This document shows, piece by piece, positions 8,588 through 17,075 of a DNA stretch of 53,879 nt. The stretch comes from CAJMNU01 sp905214855 (GTDB taxonomy: Bacteria > Bacillota > Clostridia > Lachnospirales > Lachnospiraceae), in contig CALADM010000026.1 in NCBI GenBank assembly GCA_937890595.1, forward strand, positions 1-53,879, read 5' to 3'. A program made the translations under genes and the position numbers. Each line of letters begins with the position of its first letter. The stretch's first letter is position 1. The notes under the pieces are model-generated. The model was not told the origin of the DNA and made no database searches. It was given only the letters and a program-made list of their open reading frames with translations.

Positions 8588-10345
8588 TTACTCACCCAAA
8601 CGTGTTTCTCCTGGTGCTGACACACCAGCATTTCCTCCGATCTTTCCAGGTCCTTGAGGCTCTTCTTGATTATTTGGAAGATCTGTTGGTTTTTCAGTAA
8701 AAATATTAGAGTTGGAATTTCCTGGTTTTTCTGTTGGTTTTTCCTGAACAGGTTCTTGATAAGTTTCCTTCTCTGGCTTTTTACTTTCCTGAGTCATATT
8801 CTCCCCATTCTGACTGCTCTCTTTCTTAGAATCTGTCTCTTTTTGAGTTTCAGAAGATTTTTCTGTCTCTTTTAATGGGTTCTTTTCCTCTTTAGACTCT
8901 TTTGTATTTTCTTCTTTAGATTCTTTTGTCTCTTTTTCTAAAGTCTCTTTTACTTCTTCAGACATCTTTTCTGTCTCTTTTACTTCTTCCTTATTTTCTA
9001 CTGTTTCTGTCTTACTTTCTTTTTTGCTCTCTTTCTTAGCCTCAGTTTCCTTTGTAACAGCTTCGGTCTGTTTTTTCGTTTCTTTCTTACTGCTCTTAGT
9101 AGAAGATTCCTTTTTACTTCCTGTTGTCTTCTCCTCAATAGATGCACTGATACTTTCTACAGAAGAAGATGGTACATAATTCTCTGCTGCAAACAAAAAG
9201 TTATGCAATTGAGATACATTGCTGGACAAAGTGGTAGGAATGACACAATCTTGTTTTCCTACATACATATCCTTTAACTCAAATGGGAAACCAGCGGTAT
9301 CTCCTATCTTATATTTAGTCACATTCTGTGCCAACGGAACCAAATCATTTACTTCAAAACTAGACGCTACCTGACCTAGCACTGTCACTAAAATATTATT
9401 CAAAACAGCAAAATCCGCATTTTTTGCCTTATCCATGCAAAGCTGAATGACTTTTCTCTGACGTTCTGTACGCTGAAAATCAGTATCCATCAATCTAAGA
9501 CGGCTGTAGGCTACAGCTTGTACACCATCCAAATGCTGCATTCCTGCTTTCTTGAGCTGGTGAGAGCCCACCCCTGTCTCATTTACTGTCTCTGTAATAA
9601 AGGAATTAATATATTTAAACTCCTTATCTGTCACTTCCAGATCCACACCGCCAAGGATATTGATCGCATCAATCACGGCTTTCCAGTTAAATGTAATATA
9701 ATCATCGATCTGTAAATCAAAATTGTCATTCAATGCCTGAATCGCCAGTTCAGGACCTCCCTGAAAGTATGCCTCATTAATCTTTCCATACTTTTTGCTA
9801 TTCAGTTTCGCATAGGTATCGCGGTAAATGGATACTAGCTTGATCTCACCAGTCTTTCTTTCAATATTGCACACCATGATCACATCTGAGTGAACTCCCT
9901 TTCCAAGCCCCTGTCCCTCTCTAGCATCCACACCAAAAACTGCGATGGTCCAATATTTTTTCATATTCTTTACTGTATCAGAACTCAGGTTAGTGTTTTC
10001 TATTTTGTCAATATTAACTCCTGCAACATTACTCATAGAAGAAAACAATTTACCTGCATATGCTCCTACACCAATTACTAAAACAAGTAAAACAGCACCC
10101 AGTACCATCATGACCCGTCTCAGCATAGATCTACGCCTTCTTCTTCTGGAATTCACAGCTGATCTCTTCCTGTTATTTGGGTTCTGTCTTCCCTGTGATG
10201 TCCTTTGGGAATCTCTATGTACTTCTCTCCCATTTCGTCCCTCAGAGGTATGTGGTCCGCGATATCCGCTCTGTGGCACTCTGCCTCTAGAAGTATTTTG
10301 ATTTGTCCTTCTTTGGGAATCTCTGGAATTTTCTTTTCTTTCCAT
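8588..10345 (-). CDS. LytR-CpsA-Psr (LCP) family wall glycopolymer transferase
   Basis: LCP proteins attach teichoic acid or other polymers to peptidoglycan on the outer face of the membrane. The 585-residue product has a very basic cytoplasmic N-terminus (RKRSAVNSRRRRRR), one membrane helix at about 77-97 (VMMVLGAVLLVLVIGVGAYAG), then the LCP domain at about 130-370. The core motifs are AVFGVDAREGQG, HSDVIMVCNI, LVSIYRDTY and YSRLRLMDTDFQRTERQR, holding the Asp/Arg residues that bind polyprenyl pyrophosphate. After about residue 400 the tail is low complexity, dominated by Lys, Glu, Ser and Thr, ending in a Pro/Gly/Asn-rich stretch. Such a tail may thread through the wall. AGGAGG lies 8 bases before the ATG. 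The gene is monocistronic, bracketed by terminators. Confidence 0.93.
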   Translation of the reverse strand: MERKENSRDSQRRTNQNTSRGRVPQSGYRGPHTSEGRNGREVHRDSQRTSQGRQNPNNRKRSAVNSRRRRRRSMLRRVMMVLGAVLLVLVIGVGAYAGKLFSSMSNVAGVNIDKIENTNLSSDTVKNMKKYWTIAVFGVDAREGQGLGKGVHSDVIMVCNIERKTGEIKLVSIYRDTYAKLNSKKYGKINEAYFQGGPELAIQALNDNFDLQIDDYITFNWKAVIDAINILGGVDLEVTDKEFKYINSFITETVNETGVGSHQLKKAGMQHLDGVQAVAYSRLRLMDTDFQRTERQRKVIQLCMDKAKNADFAVLNNILVTVLGQVASSFEVNDLVPLAQNVTKYKIGDTAGFPFELKDMYVGKQDCVIPTTLSSNVSQLHNFLFAAENYVPSSSVESISASIEEKTTGSKKESSTKSSKKETKKQTEAVTKETEAKKESKKESKTETVENKEEVKETEKMSEEVKETLEKETKESKEENTKESKEEKNPLKETEKSSETQKETDSKKESSQNGENMTQESKKPEKETYQEPVQEKPTEKPGNSNSNIFTEKPTDLPNNQEEPQGPGKIGGNAGVSAPGETRLGE

Positions 10346-10460
10346 CTTATTTTCCTCCTGCCTGTTTACAGCTACAACTTATAACTTACCACAGAATCAT
10401 TACAAATTCCACTATACTTTTCGAAAGATTTCTTTACAGTATTCGACTTTTCACGGCATA

Positions 10461-10503
10461 AAAAAGAACCATCTATAGGATTCCTCCCCTCAAATGGTTC
10501 TTT
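10461..10503 (-). terminator. terminator downstream of the XRE regulator
   Basis: AAAGAACCAT (10463-10472) and ATGGTTCTTT (10494-10503) pair perfectly around a 21-base loop. On the minus strand the stem runs directly into TTTTTTAT, a classic intrinsic terminator 30 bases past the stop codon. Confidence 0.75.
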
Positions 10504-10532
10504 CACTTCATATTTTTTTCGAATATAAAATT

Positions 10533-10913
10533 TTATTTTTTATCTTCTGAGACTTTATAATACTCTCTTTCTATCTGTTTCTTGTACTCAAGAAAACTTC
10601 TCATGTTTTTCTTTGTATACTCTTTTTCTTCTTTCCCCATCTTTTCCAGCATATAATACAGTTCCTGATCTGCCTTCTCATCTGGTTTCTTTATCATCAG
10701 ATCTTGCAAGATCACTTCAATACCAACCTCTAATGCTTCCGCAATCTCAAACAACGTATTGACAGAAACCATCTGCTTTCCCAATTCCAATCTGCTGATC
10801 GTAGTAAGAGAAGTATTCGTCATCTCTCCCAATTGCTCCTGTGTCAGATGCTTTTCTTTTCTCACTTTACGGATACGAGAACCAATCAGCTCATTTCTCT
10901 GATTTACTTCCAT
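10533..10913 (-). CDS. XRE-family transcriptional regulator
   Basis: A 126-residue DNA-binding protein. Residues about 10-65 are a Cro/CI-type helix-turn-helix: IGSRIRKVRKEKHLTQEQLG, then TSLTTISRLELGKQMVS as the recognition region and a third helix (TLFEIAEALEVG). The C-terminal 60 residues are charged and probably coiled coil (MLEKMGKEEKEYTKKNM), suited to dimerising. The ribosome site is weak (GGACGG). It sits between the LCP gene and the KdpD-type kinase, each with its own transcription unit. A perfect 15-base palindrome 28 bases upstream (10941-10955) suggests autoregulation. Target genes cannot be read from sequence. Confidence 0.88.
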   Translation of the reverse strand: MEVNQRNELIGSRIRKVRKEKHLTQEQLGEMTNTSLTTISRLELGKQMVSVNTLFEIAEALEVGIEVILQDLMIKKPDEKADQELYYMLEKMGKEEKEYTKKNMRSFLEYKKQIEREYYKVSEDKK

Positions 10914-10940
10914 AACACATTACCGTCCAATTTTATGATA

Positions 10941-10955
10941 CTGTTAGTGTAACAG
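10941..10955. promoter_or_regulatory. palindromic candidate operator of the XRE gene
   Basis: CTGTTAGTGTAACAG is a perfect 6-3-6 inverted repeat. On the minus strand it overlaps a candidate -10 box, TACACT, placed 17 bases from TTGGAT. A repressor bound here would block transcription of the XRE gene. Inference from position and symmetry. Confidence 0.45.
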
Positions 10956-11106
10956 CTTGTTTTTCTCTATCCAAGAAATTAATATGCCCATTTTATTTTT
11001 ACTAATACGACTAATTTCTGATATTTTCTCTTTTTGGTTCTGTGTTAACGTATTTACTCTCTCACTGCTGATTGTATTATATGCCCGATATTTTCCCACA
11101 TTATTT

Positions 11107-13755
11107 TCAAAAAACTCTGTCGTGCAGCTCTACCTTTCCAACTGGCACTGTAAATGTAAAGATCGTTCCTTTTGGCTGATTATCTGATACCTGAATCACA
11201 CCGCCATGCGCTGTGATAATAGATTTACACAGGGAAAGACCTAATCCTAAACTTCTTCTGCTATCTGCAATTTTATTAGCACCACTATAAAACATTTCAA
11301 AAATATGTTTTTTCTGCTCATCTGGAATCCCTGGTCCATCATCTGTCACCGTAACTTTCACCCAGTTTTCTTCTTTTTGAGTGCTAATTTCTATACAAGA
11401 GTCTGCCTGTGTATATTTTATAGCATTATCAATCAAATTGATAAGCACCTGAACTATCAATCTTGCATCAATATGAGCTAAAATCAAATCCTCCGAATTT
11501 TTCACACAAATATGATGCGTTTTACTTTTACGGCTGATATGGCGCAATGCCTCACTGATCACTTCATCCATAAGTTCAATAGAAAGTGTCAGATTCACTT
11601 TTCCCTCTTCAATCCGTGTAACAGCAAGCAAATTTTCCACCAAATTGATCAGCCACATAGAGTCCTCATAAATATCCGTAAATGTCTGTATTCTGCTCTC
11701 ATCGTCCATTTTCTGATAATTGACCAACAGATTATCAGCACTTCCACAAATCGAAGTCAATGGTGTACGCAGATCATGAGAAATCGCCCTAAGCAGATTT
11801 GCTCGAAGCTGTTCATTTTTTGCCAAAATAGCGGCTTCTTCCTTTTCTTTTGCATTTTTAATACTCTGCAATGCCAAAGCACATTCCCCCAAAATAGATA
11901 AAAATACACTATTTTCAAACGGGTCCAGAGCTGATTTTCCCATAGCAATTCCAACAACACCATATACATGCTGCCCCACTCGAATAGCAAGATACATACA
12001 TTTTGCAGATGAAAACGTATCTGTTGTTGCTCCTGCATGTTTATTATTTTGTAATACCCACTTTGCAACTTCTCTTTCTTTATCAGATAGCAGATCTTCC
12101 TGAATACTGTTCTTTGTCCTATAAAAGATTGGCTCTCCCAATGCTTTTTCATTTAATGGATACATAACCAGATCCTGATCCAATAGTTTCATAATCTGCC
12201 CCGCAGCAGCATTTAAGATCCCAGTCTCTTCTTTCTCCTTCTGAATCAGCTGATTTGTCTCAAATAGGATTTTTGTACGAAAAGCTGCCCGTGCTGACTG
12301 TTTTGCATTTTCTTTCAGTTTTGCTGTCAGTGAATCCGTCAAAAATGCTACCATAAACATAATACTAAATGTCACAAGATAATCCGGATCATTAAAATGA
12401 AAGGTATATCTTGGAATAGTAAAGAAAAAATTAAAAACCAACACACTGATAATAGAAGAAAAGAGTCCACATAAACGGCTTGTTGTCACAATGGAGGTTA
12501 CCAAAACCCCAAAAATATAAACTGCAATAATATTCGCTTCTGTGATTCCTAAAGCATAAAACGCATATCCGATCAAGGTACTGCTCCATAAAACCAATAT
12601 ACTTTTCGCAATATCCCTGACAGGTATTGTTTTAGACAATGTTATCCTTGCTCTTCTGTAAGCATCCTCCCCAGCTATATCAGGAATCACATAAATGTCC
12701 AAATTAGGTGCTACGTCAATCAAACGTTCTGTCAATGTTGGCTTATTCCATATTCCTTTTTTCGTCACTGTACTTCTTCCAATTACAATCTTGGAAACAC
12801 CAGAAAGTCTCGCAAATTCTGCAATTTGATATGGAACATCCTCACCATAGCTATTTTCTACATCCGCTCCCAATTGTTCAGCAAGACGTATATTTTCATG
12901 TAATCTTTTTTTATTTTCTTCACTCATCTGGGCGGTACTTGGAGTCTCCACAAACAAAGCAGTAAAACTCCCCTTAAATGCTCTCGCCATTCTTGCAGCT
13001 GTCCGTATAATCTTCTGATTAGATGGGGAGGAGGAGAGGCAGACCAAAATATGTTCTTCTGTCTGATATTCTGTGTGATTTTGATTTCTGGCATTTTGAG
13101 TAAACAAACTGACTCTGTCTGCGCAACGCCGCAATGCAATCTCACGCAATGCTGTAAGATCTTCTATTGTAAATAGATCTGTAGTCTTTTGTCTATTTTC
13201 TTCTGATTCATAATCTTGCTTCTGGTTCAGACGTTCTAAAAGTTCTTCTGGTTCAAGATCGATCAACTCCACCTGATCTGCATGATCAAAAATACTGTCT
13301 GGAATACGCTCTAAAACTGGCACTCTGACAATAGAAGCAATGGTATCTTTTAAACTCTCAATATTTTGTACATTAAGTGTTGTATATACATCAATTCCTG
13401 CATTCAGCAATTCTTTTATGTCCTGATACCGTTTGACATGACGGCTGCCCTCAGCATTGGTATGGGCAAATTCATCTACTAAAACCAACTGTGGACTTCT
13501 TTGTAATACAGCGTCCAGATCAAATTCCTGACACACCTTTTCTTTACACAGGACATATTTAAGAGGGATCTGCTCTAACGCCCGAACTAACTCAAGGGTC
13601 TGTGGATTGGACTGCGGATCTATATATCCTGCCACCACATCACATCCCTGTTCCTTTGCCCTACATGCTGCCTGTAGCATAGCATACGTTTTTCCCACTC
13701 CAACAGCATACCCTAAAAAAATCTTTAACTTACCATGTTTTTTGTAAGACAGCAT
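11107..13755 (-). CDS. kdpD: KdpD-type sensor histidine kinase, orphan
   Basis: KdpD senses potassium or turgor and phosphorylates KdpE to switch on the KdpFABC pump. All domains are present in 882 residues: N-terminal KdpD domain with P-loop GYAVGVGKT (15-23) and Walker B LVDEFAHTN (about 92-100); a universal-stress-like domain (about 235-357); four membrane helices (about 385-475); a GAF-like region (about 500-630); HisKA with phospho-accepting H660 in RAISHDLRTPL; and HATPase with N777 in IDNAIKYT and the DDGPGIP and GLGLSLCKS boxes. The usual P-loop proline (APGVGKT) is valine here. No kdpE or kdp pump gene is in the window. It begins 5 bases after the SNF2 helicase stop, with GGGAGAG overlapping that gene's end, so the two are cotranscribed. 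Confidence 0.93.
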   Translation of the reverse strand: MLSYKKHGKLKIFLGYAVGVGKTYAMLQAACRAKEQGCDVVAGYIDPQSNPQTLELVRALEQIPLKYVLCKEKVCQEFDLDAVLQRSPQLVLVDEFAHTNAEGSRHVKRYQDIKELLNAGIDVYTTLNVQNIESLKDTIASIVRVPVLERIPDSIFDHADQVELIDLEPEELLERLNQKQDYESEENRQKTTDLFTIEDLTALREIALRRCADRVSLFTQNARNQNHTEYQTEEHILVCLSSSPSNQKIIRTAARMARAFKGSFTALFVETPSTAQMSEENKKRLHENIRLAEQLGADVENSYGEDVPYQIAEFARLSGVSKIVIGRSTVTKKGIWNKPTLTERLIDVAPNLDIYVIPDIAGEDAYRRARITLSKTIPVRDIAKSILVLWSSTLIGYAFYALGITEANIIAVYIFGVLVTSIVTTSRLCGLFSSIISVLVFNFFFTIPRYTFHFNDPDYLVTFSIMFMVAFLTDSLTAKLKENAKQSARAAFRTKILFETNQLIQKEKEETGILNAAAGQIMKLLDQDLVMYPLNEKALGEPIFYRTKNSIQEDLLSDKEREVAKWVLQNNKHAGATTDTFSSAKCMYLAIRVGQHVYGVVGIAMGKSALDPFENSVFLSILGECALALQSIKNAKEKEEAAILAKNEQLRANLLRAISHDLRTPLTSICGSADNLLVNYQKMDDESRIQTFTDIYEDSMWLINLVENLLAVTRIEEGKVNLTLSIELMDEVISEALRHISRKSKTHHICVKNSEDLILAHIDARLIVQVLINLIDNAIKYTQADSCIEISTQKEENWVKVTVTDDGPGIPDEQKKHIFEMFYSGANKIADSRRSLGLGLSLCKSIITAHGGVIQVSDNQPKGTIFTFTVPVGKVELHDRVF

Positions 13756-13760
13756 TCCAT

Positions 13761-16700
13761 TTACTCTCCCAACAATTCTATCATGTCTTCTCTGCTCAGA
13801 GATTCCAATCTTATCATTCCTTGTGTAATTACTTTTTCTGAAAGTGTGCGTTTATGACTCTGCAATTTCAGAATTCCTTCTTCTATACTGTTTTGCATGA
13901 TCAATTTAAATACAGACACCTGTTTTTTCTGACCAATCCGATGAGCACGATCTGTTGCCTGTTCTTGAGCTGCCTCATTCCACCATGGATCATAATGGAT
14001 CACCATATCTGCTGCTGTCAGATTCAACCCCGTTCCTCCTGCTTTTAAAGAAATCAAAAAAACTCGGATCTCTGTTTTTCCAAATTCCATACTCAAACGC
14101 TGCCGTTCCTCCTTTGATGTAGAACCTGTCAGAAGATAGTATGGAATCTCTCTTTCTTTTAACTCCTTACCAATGTGTTCTAACATACTTGTAAATTGAG
14201 AAAATACTAAAATTCTGTGATCAGCAGCAATCCCATTTTCTATCAGTCCCATACAAGTATCCATTTTGGCTGAATTTCCGCTATACTCCTCATAACATAA
14301 AGATGGATCACAACAAATCTGTCTCAGCCTTGTCAATCCCGCTAAAACCATCATTTGATCTTTACCATTGCTCTCTTTTAGCTGCTGCCTCAAAACAGAA
14401 GCATTTGCCAGATATAATGTCTTTTGTTCCCCTTGAAGTCCTGAATATACCACCGTTTCCAACTTCTCCGGAAGTTCTTTTAAAACATCATGTTTGACTC
14501 TGCGAAGAAGAAATGGACCGATCAATCTGCGCAGCCGTTCCAGCTTTTCTGCATCTTTCTCCTTTATGATCGGAGTCTCAAGCTCTCTTCTAAACTTTGA
14601 GTATGAAAACAAAAAACCAGGCATTACATAATCCATAATACTCCAAAGTTCACTCAATCGATTTTCCACAGGAGTCCCTGTCATTGCAAAACGGGTTTTA
14701 GAATGGATGGATTTCACCGCTTTTGCATTCTGTGTAGATGCATTTTTAATATATTGTGCTTCATCAAGGATCTGATAACGAAAATCTCCCATCTGATATA
14801 TACTCAGATCTTTTCTCAACAGATCATAGGAAGTAATCAAAACCTGTATGTTTTCCTCTCTGTTTATAGCTGTATGGATCTGAATTGCTCTTTCCTGTGC
14901 CGTTCCCAAAACCACTGCTGTATGGATCTGTGGCGCATACATTTTAAACTCATGTTCCCAGTTATAGATCAAAGAGGCAGGGCATATCACCAATGAAAGA
15001 CTTTTTGGATGTTCCAATGCCTCTTTCAACAGAAGGGCAATCATCTGAATGGTCTTTCCCAGCCCCATATCATCTGCCAGTATTCCTCCAAATCCATAAA
15101 AATCTAATGTTTTCAGCCACCGATATCCTGTCTTTTGATATTCTCTCATAATAAATCTTAAACTTTCCGGCACCTCAAACTCACTGTCCTCCATAGATTT
15201 CATACCACGGATCAAGGAACGATACATTTTGTCTCTATACAGATTGACTCCAGAAGTTTCCTTCAATACCTGATCCAGATACATTGCCCGATATGCTGGA
15301 AGTTTCACTTTTTTCTGCTTGATATCTTCTTCGCTCAGTCCCAAATCTTTTACTAAACGAGCTATTGTCTGCAAACCATCTTCCTGTAATTCCAAGAATT
15401 CTCCCTGCTTGGTTCGGTAAAATGGTTTCTTTTCCTGATAACAATTTAAAATCTCAGCCAGTTCTTCGCCCGAAATCTGATCCATATCCATCTGTAGATC
15501 CAACCATCCATCTGACAAGCTCACTCCAAAACGGGGCTGGATCGGAGGAAGGATTTTCATATTCTCAAACGTTTCCGAACATCGCACTTCTCCCAGAGCC
15601 ATAAACTCAGGAATCCCCTTTTTTAATAAACTATACACTTCCCCATCATCATTTTGGATCAACAATTTTTTTCCTTGCATATCCCGATGTTTAAAATACC
15701 TCATCAAAATCTGGCTGATCCGAAATTCCTCTGGTACATCACGACAAATTTGTCTTGGAAGAGTTTCGTCCTCCATTGGAGAAAAAGAGAGATCACCATA
15801 ACTTAAGACAGGCTCTACACTGACTTTAGATCTTCCATCAAAATCAAAAAAGAAACTTGCCTTTAATTCCTCTGGACGATATCTTTCCCAATCAATATCT
15901 GGTGCATGCAATATGATATATGGCTCTATCTTTCGAAGTACTCTTTCATAAAAAAGAGGAATATCTTTTTTATGGATGTCTACCTGCCCAGTTCCACCAT
16001 AATTGTGAAGCATCTGTCCTAAAAAGATCTCAAGGTTTTCACTGCATTCATGATCACACACGCAAAGTACAGGACCATCCAGTACATATAAATGTCTGTT
16101 TCCAAAAAACACCTGCACACTTTTGGGAACAGAAACACAGATTCCTTCTGTTCCCAAAGGTTTCGCATCTATTTCCAATCTTGGATTTTCCTCCGCTACA
16201 AAAGCTTGTCTCGTTCTTCCTGTTTCATCAGTCACTTCCAGATTTTTTCCCACAAACTGAACTATAAATTTATCTATTTGTGAGACGCTTAATCTCAATT
16301 CTCTCAGAGGAGGTATACTGGAAAAACTTCCCTTTTGAAACAATTGAAAATGTTCCTGATAATCCAGCACTGCACTCTCCAAAAAAACCAATAATCCCCA
16401 ACTCTCTGGCGCAAATACCTCCTTATTGTGATGAAATGCCAATTGCTTGCCATACTCTGCATATGCCCCATTTTTTAATGACTGGACAAACAATATCAGA
16501 TCTTTGATCAGATACATCCGATTTCTGCCAATCTTAAATTCTACTTTGCTGTCATAACGGGATAAAGTAAGATGTGCACTCAGATTGACTTTTTCTTCTT
16601 CACCAGCACGCACGATCTGAGCTACTTCACGATTTGTATACTCACGGATCATCGTTCGTACATTGGGTGTCGTAATTACCGGTTTTTGTGCTGCTTTTTC

Positions 16701-16913
16701 TTCTCTCTTACGATATTCTTTCAATATCTCTTCGCAATGTACACACATTCCTTTATAAGAATTTTCCCTCATACAGGAACAAGAGTAGTCAAAAACCTGA
16801 CTACCCTTGATATACAATTTTACACAAAAAGAATCATCTCCATCACAGACAATTCCTTTTACCTCTATTTCTCCTTTCCAAAAGGCATTGGCTGAAATCT
16901 TTGTAACATCCAT
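13761..16913 (-). CDS. SWIM zinc-finger SNF2-family helicase
   Basis: An ATP-driven DNA translocase of the bacterial HepA/SNF2 type. A SWIM zinc motif (CSC ... CVHC, about residues 45-60) is followed by a poorly conserved middle region, then the SNF2 ATPase core from about 580: ILADDMGLGKT (Walker A, about 612-622), LDEAQYIKN (about 716-724), and the helicase C half with QATDRAHRIGQKKQV. Total length 1050 residues fits the family. The ATG at 16911-16913 was chosen because GGGGAGGA lies 8 bases before it; the longer frame from 16997 has only a weak site and an atypical N-terminus. Role is probably in transcription or DNA repair; not proven for this subfamily. It leads the kdpD operon. Confidence 0.92.
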   Translation of the reverse strand: MDVTKISANAFWKGEIEVKGIVCDGDDSFCVKLYIKGSQVFDYSCSCMRENSYKGMCVHCEEILKEYRKREEKAAQKPVITTPNVRTMIREYTNREVAQIVRAGEEEKVNLSAHLTLSRYDSKVEFKIGRNRMYLIKDLILFVQSLKNGAYAEYGKQLAFHHNKEVFAPESWGLLVFLESAVLDYQEHFQLFQKGSFSSIPPLRELRLSVSQIDKFIVQFVGKNLEVTDETGRTRQAFVAEENPRLEIDAKPLGTEGICVSVPKSVQVFFGNRHLYVLDGPVLCVCDHECSENLEIFLGQMLHNYGGTGQVDIHKKDIPLFYERVLRKIEPYIILHAPDIDWERYRPEELKASFFFDFDGRSKVSVEPVLSYGDLSFSPMEDETLPRQICRDVPEEFRISQILMRYFKHRDMQGKKLLIQNDDGEVYSLLKKGIPEFMALGEVRCSETFENMKILPPIQPRFGVSLSDGWLDLQMDMDQISGEELAEILNCYQEKKPFYRTKQGEFLELQEDGLQTIARLVKDLGLSEEDIKQKKVKLPAYRAMYLDQVLKETSGVNLYRDKMYRSLIRGMKSMEDSEFEVPESLRFIMREYQKTGYRWLKTLDFYGFGGILADDMGLGKTIQMIALLLKEALEHPKSLSLVICPASLIYNWEHEFKMYAPQIHTAVVLGTAQERAIQIHTAINREENIQVLITSYDLLRKDLSIYQMGDFRYQILDEAQYIKNASTQNAKAVKSIHSKTRFAMTGTPVENRLSELWSIMDYVMPGFLFSYSKFRRELETPIIKEKDAEKLERLRRLIGPFLLRRVKHDVLKELPEKLETVVYSGLQGEQKTLYLANASVLRQQLKESNGKDQMMVLAGLTRLRQICCDPSLCYEEYSGNSAKMDTCMGLIENGIAADHRILVFSQFTSMLEHIGKELKEREIPYYLLTGSTSKEERQRLSMEFGKTEIRVFLISLKAGGTGLNLTAADMVIHYDPWWNEAAQEQATDRAHRIGQKKQVSVFKLIMQNSIEEGILKLQSHKRTLSEKVITQGMIRLESLSREDMIELLGE

Positions 16914-17075
16914 ATTGGTATCCTCCCCTGTCCTTTTGCAGCGGTTTTTCATTCCATTCACAAAGCGCGCCAAGTGCCCTTTGTACAGGTTCTCCATGGC
17001 GCGCCTCTATCTTTTGTTTATATTACACTCTTTCAGGCAATGGGTTATTACTAACCGTTATAGTGCCTTTTCCTG

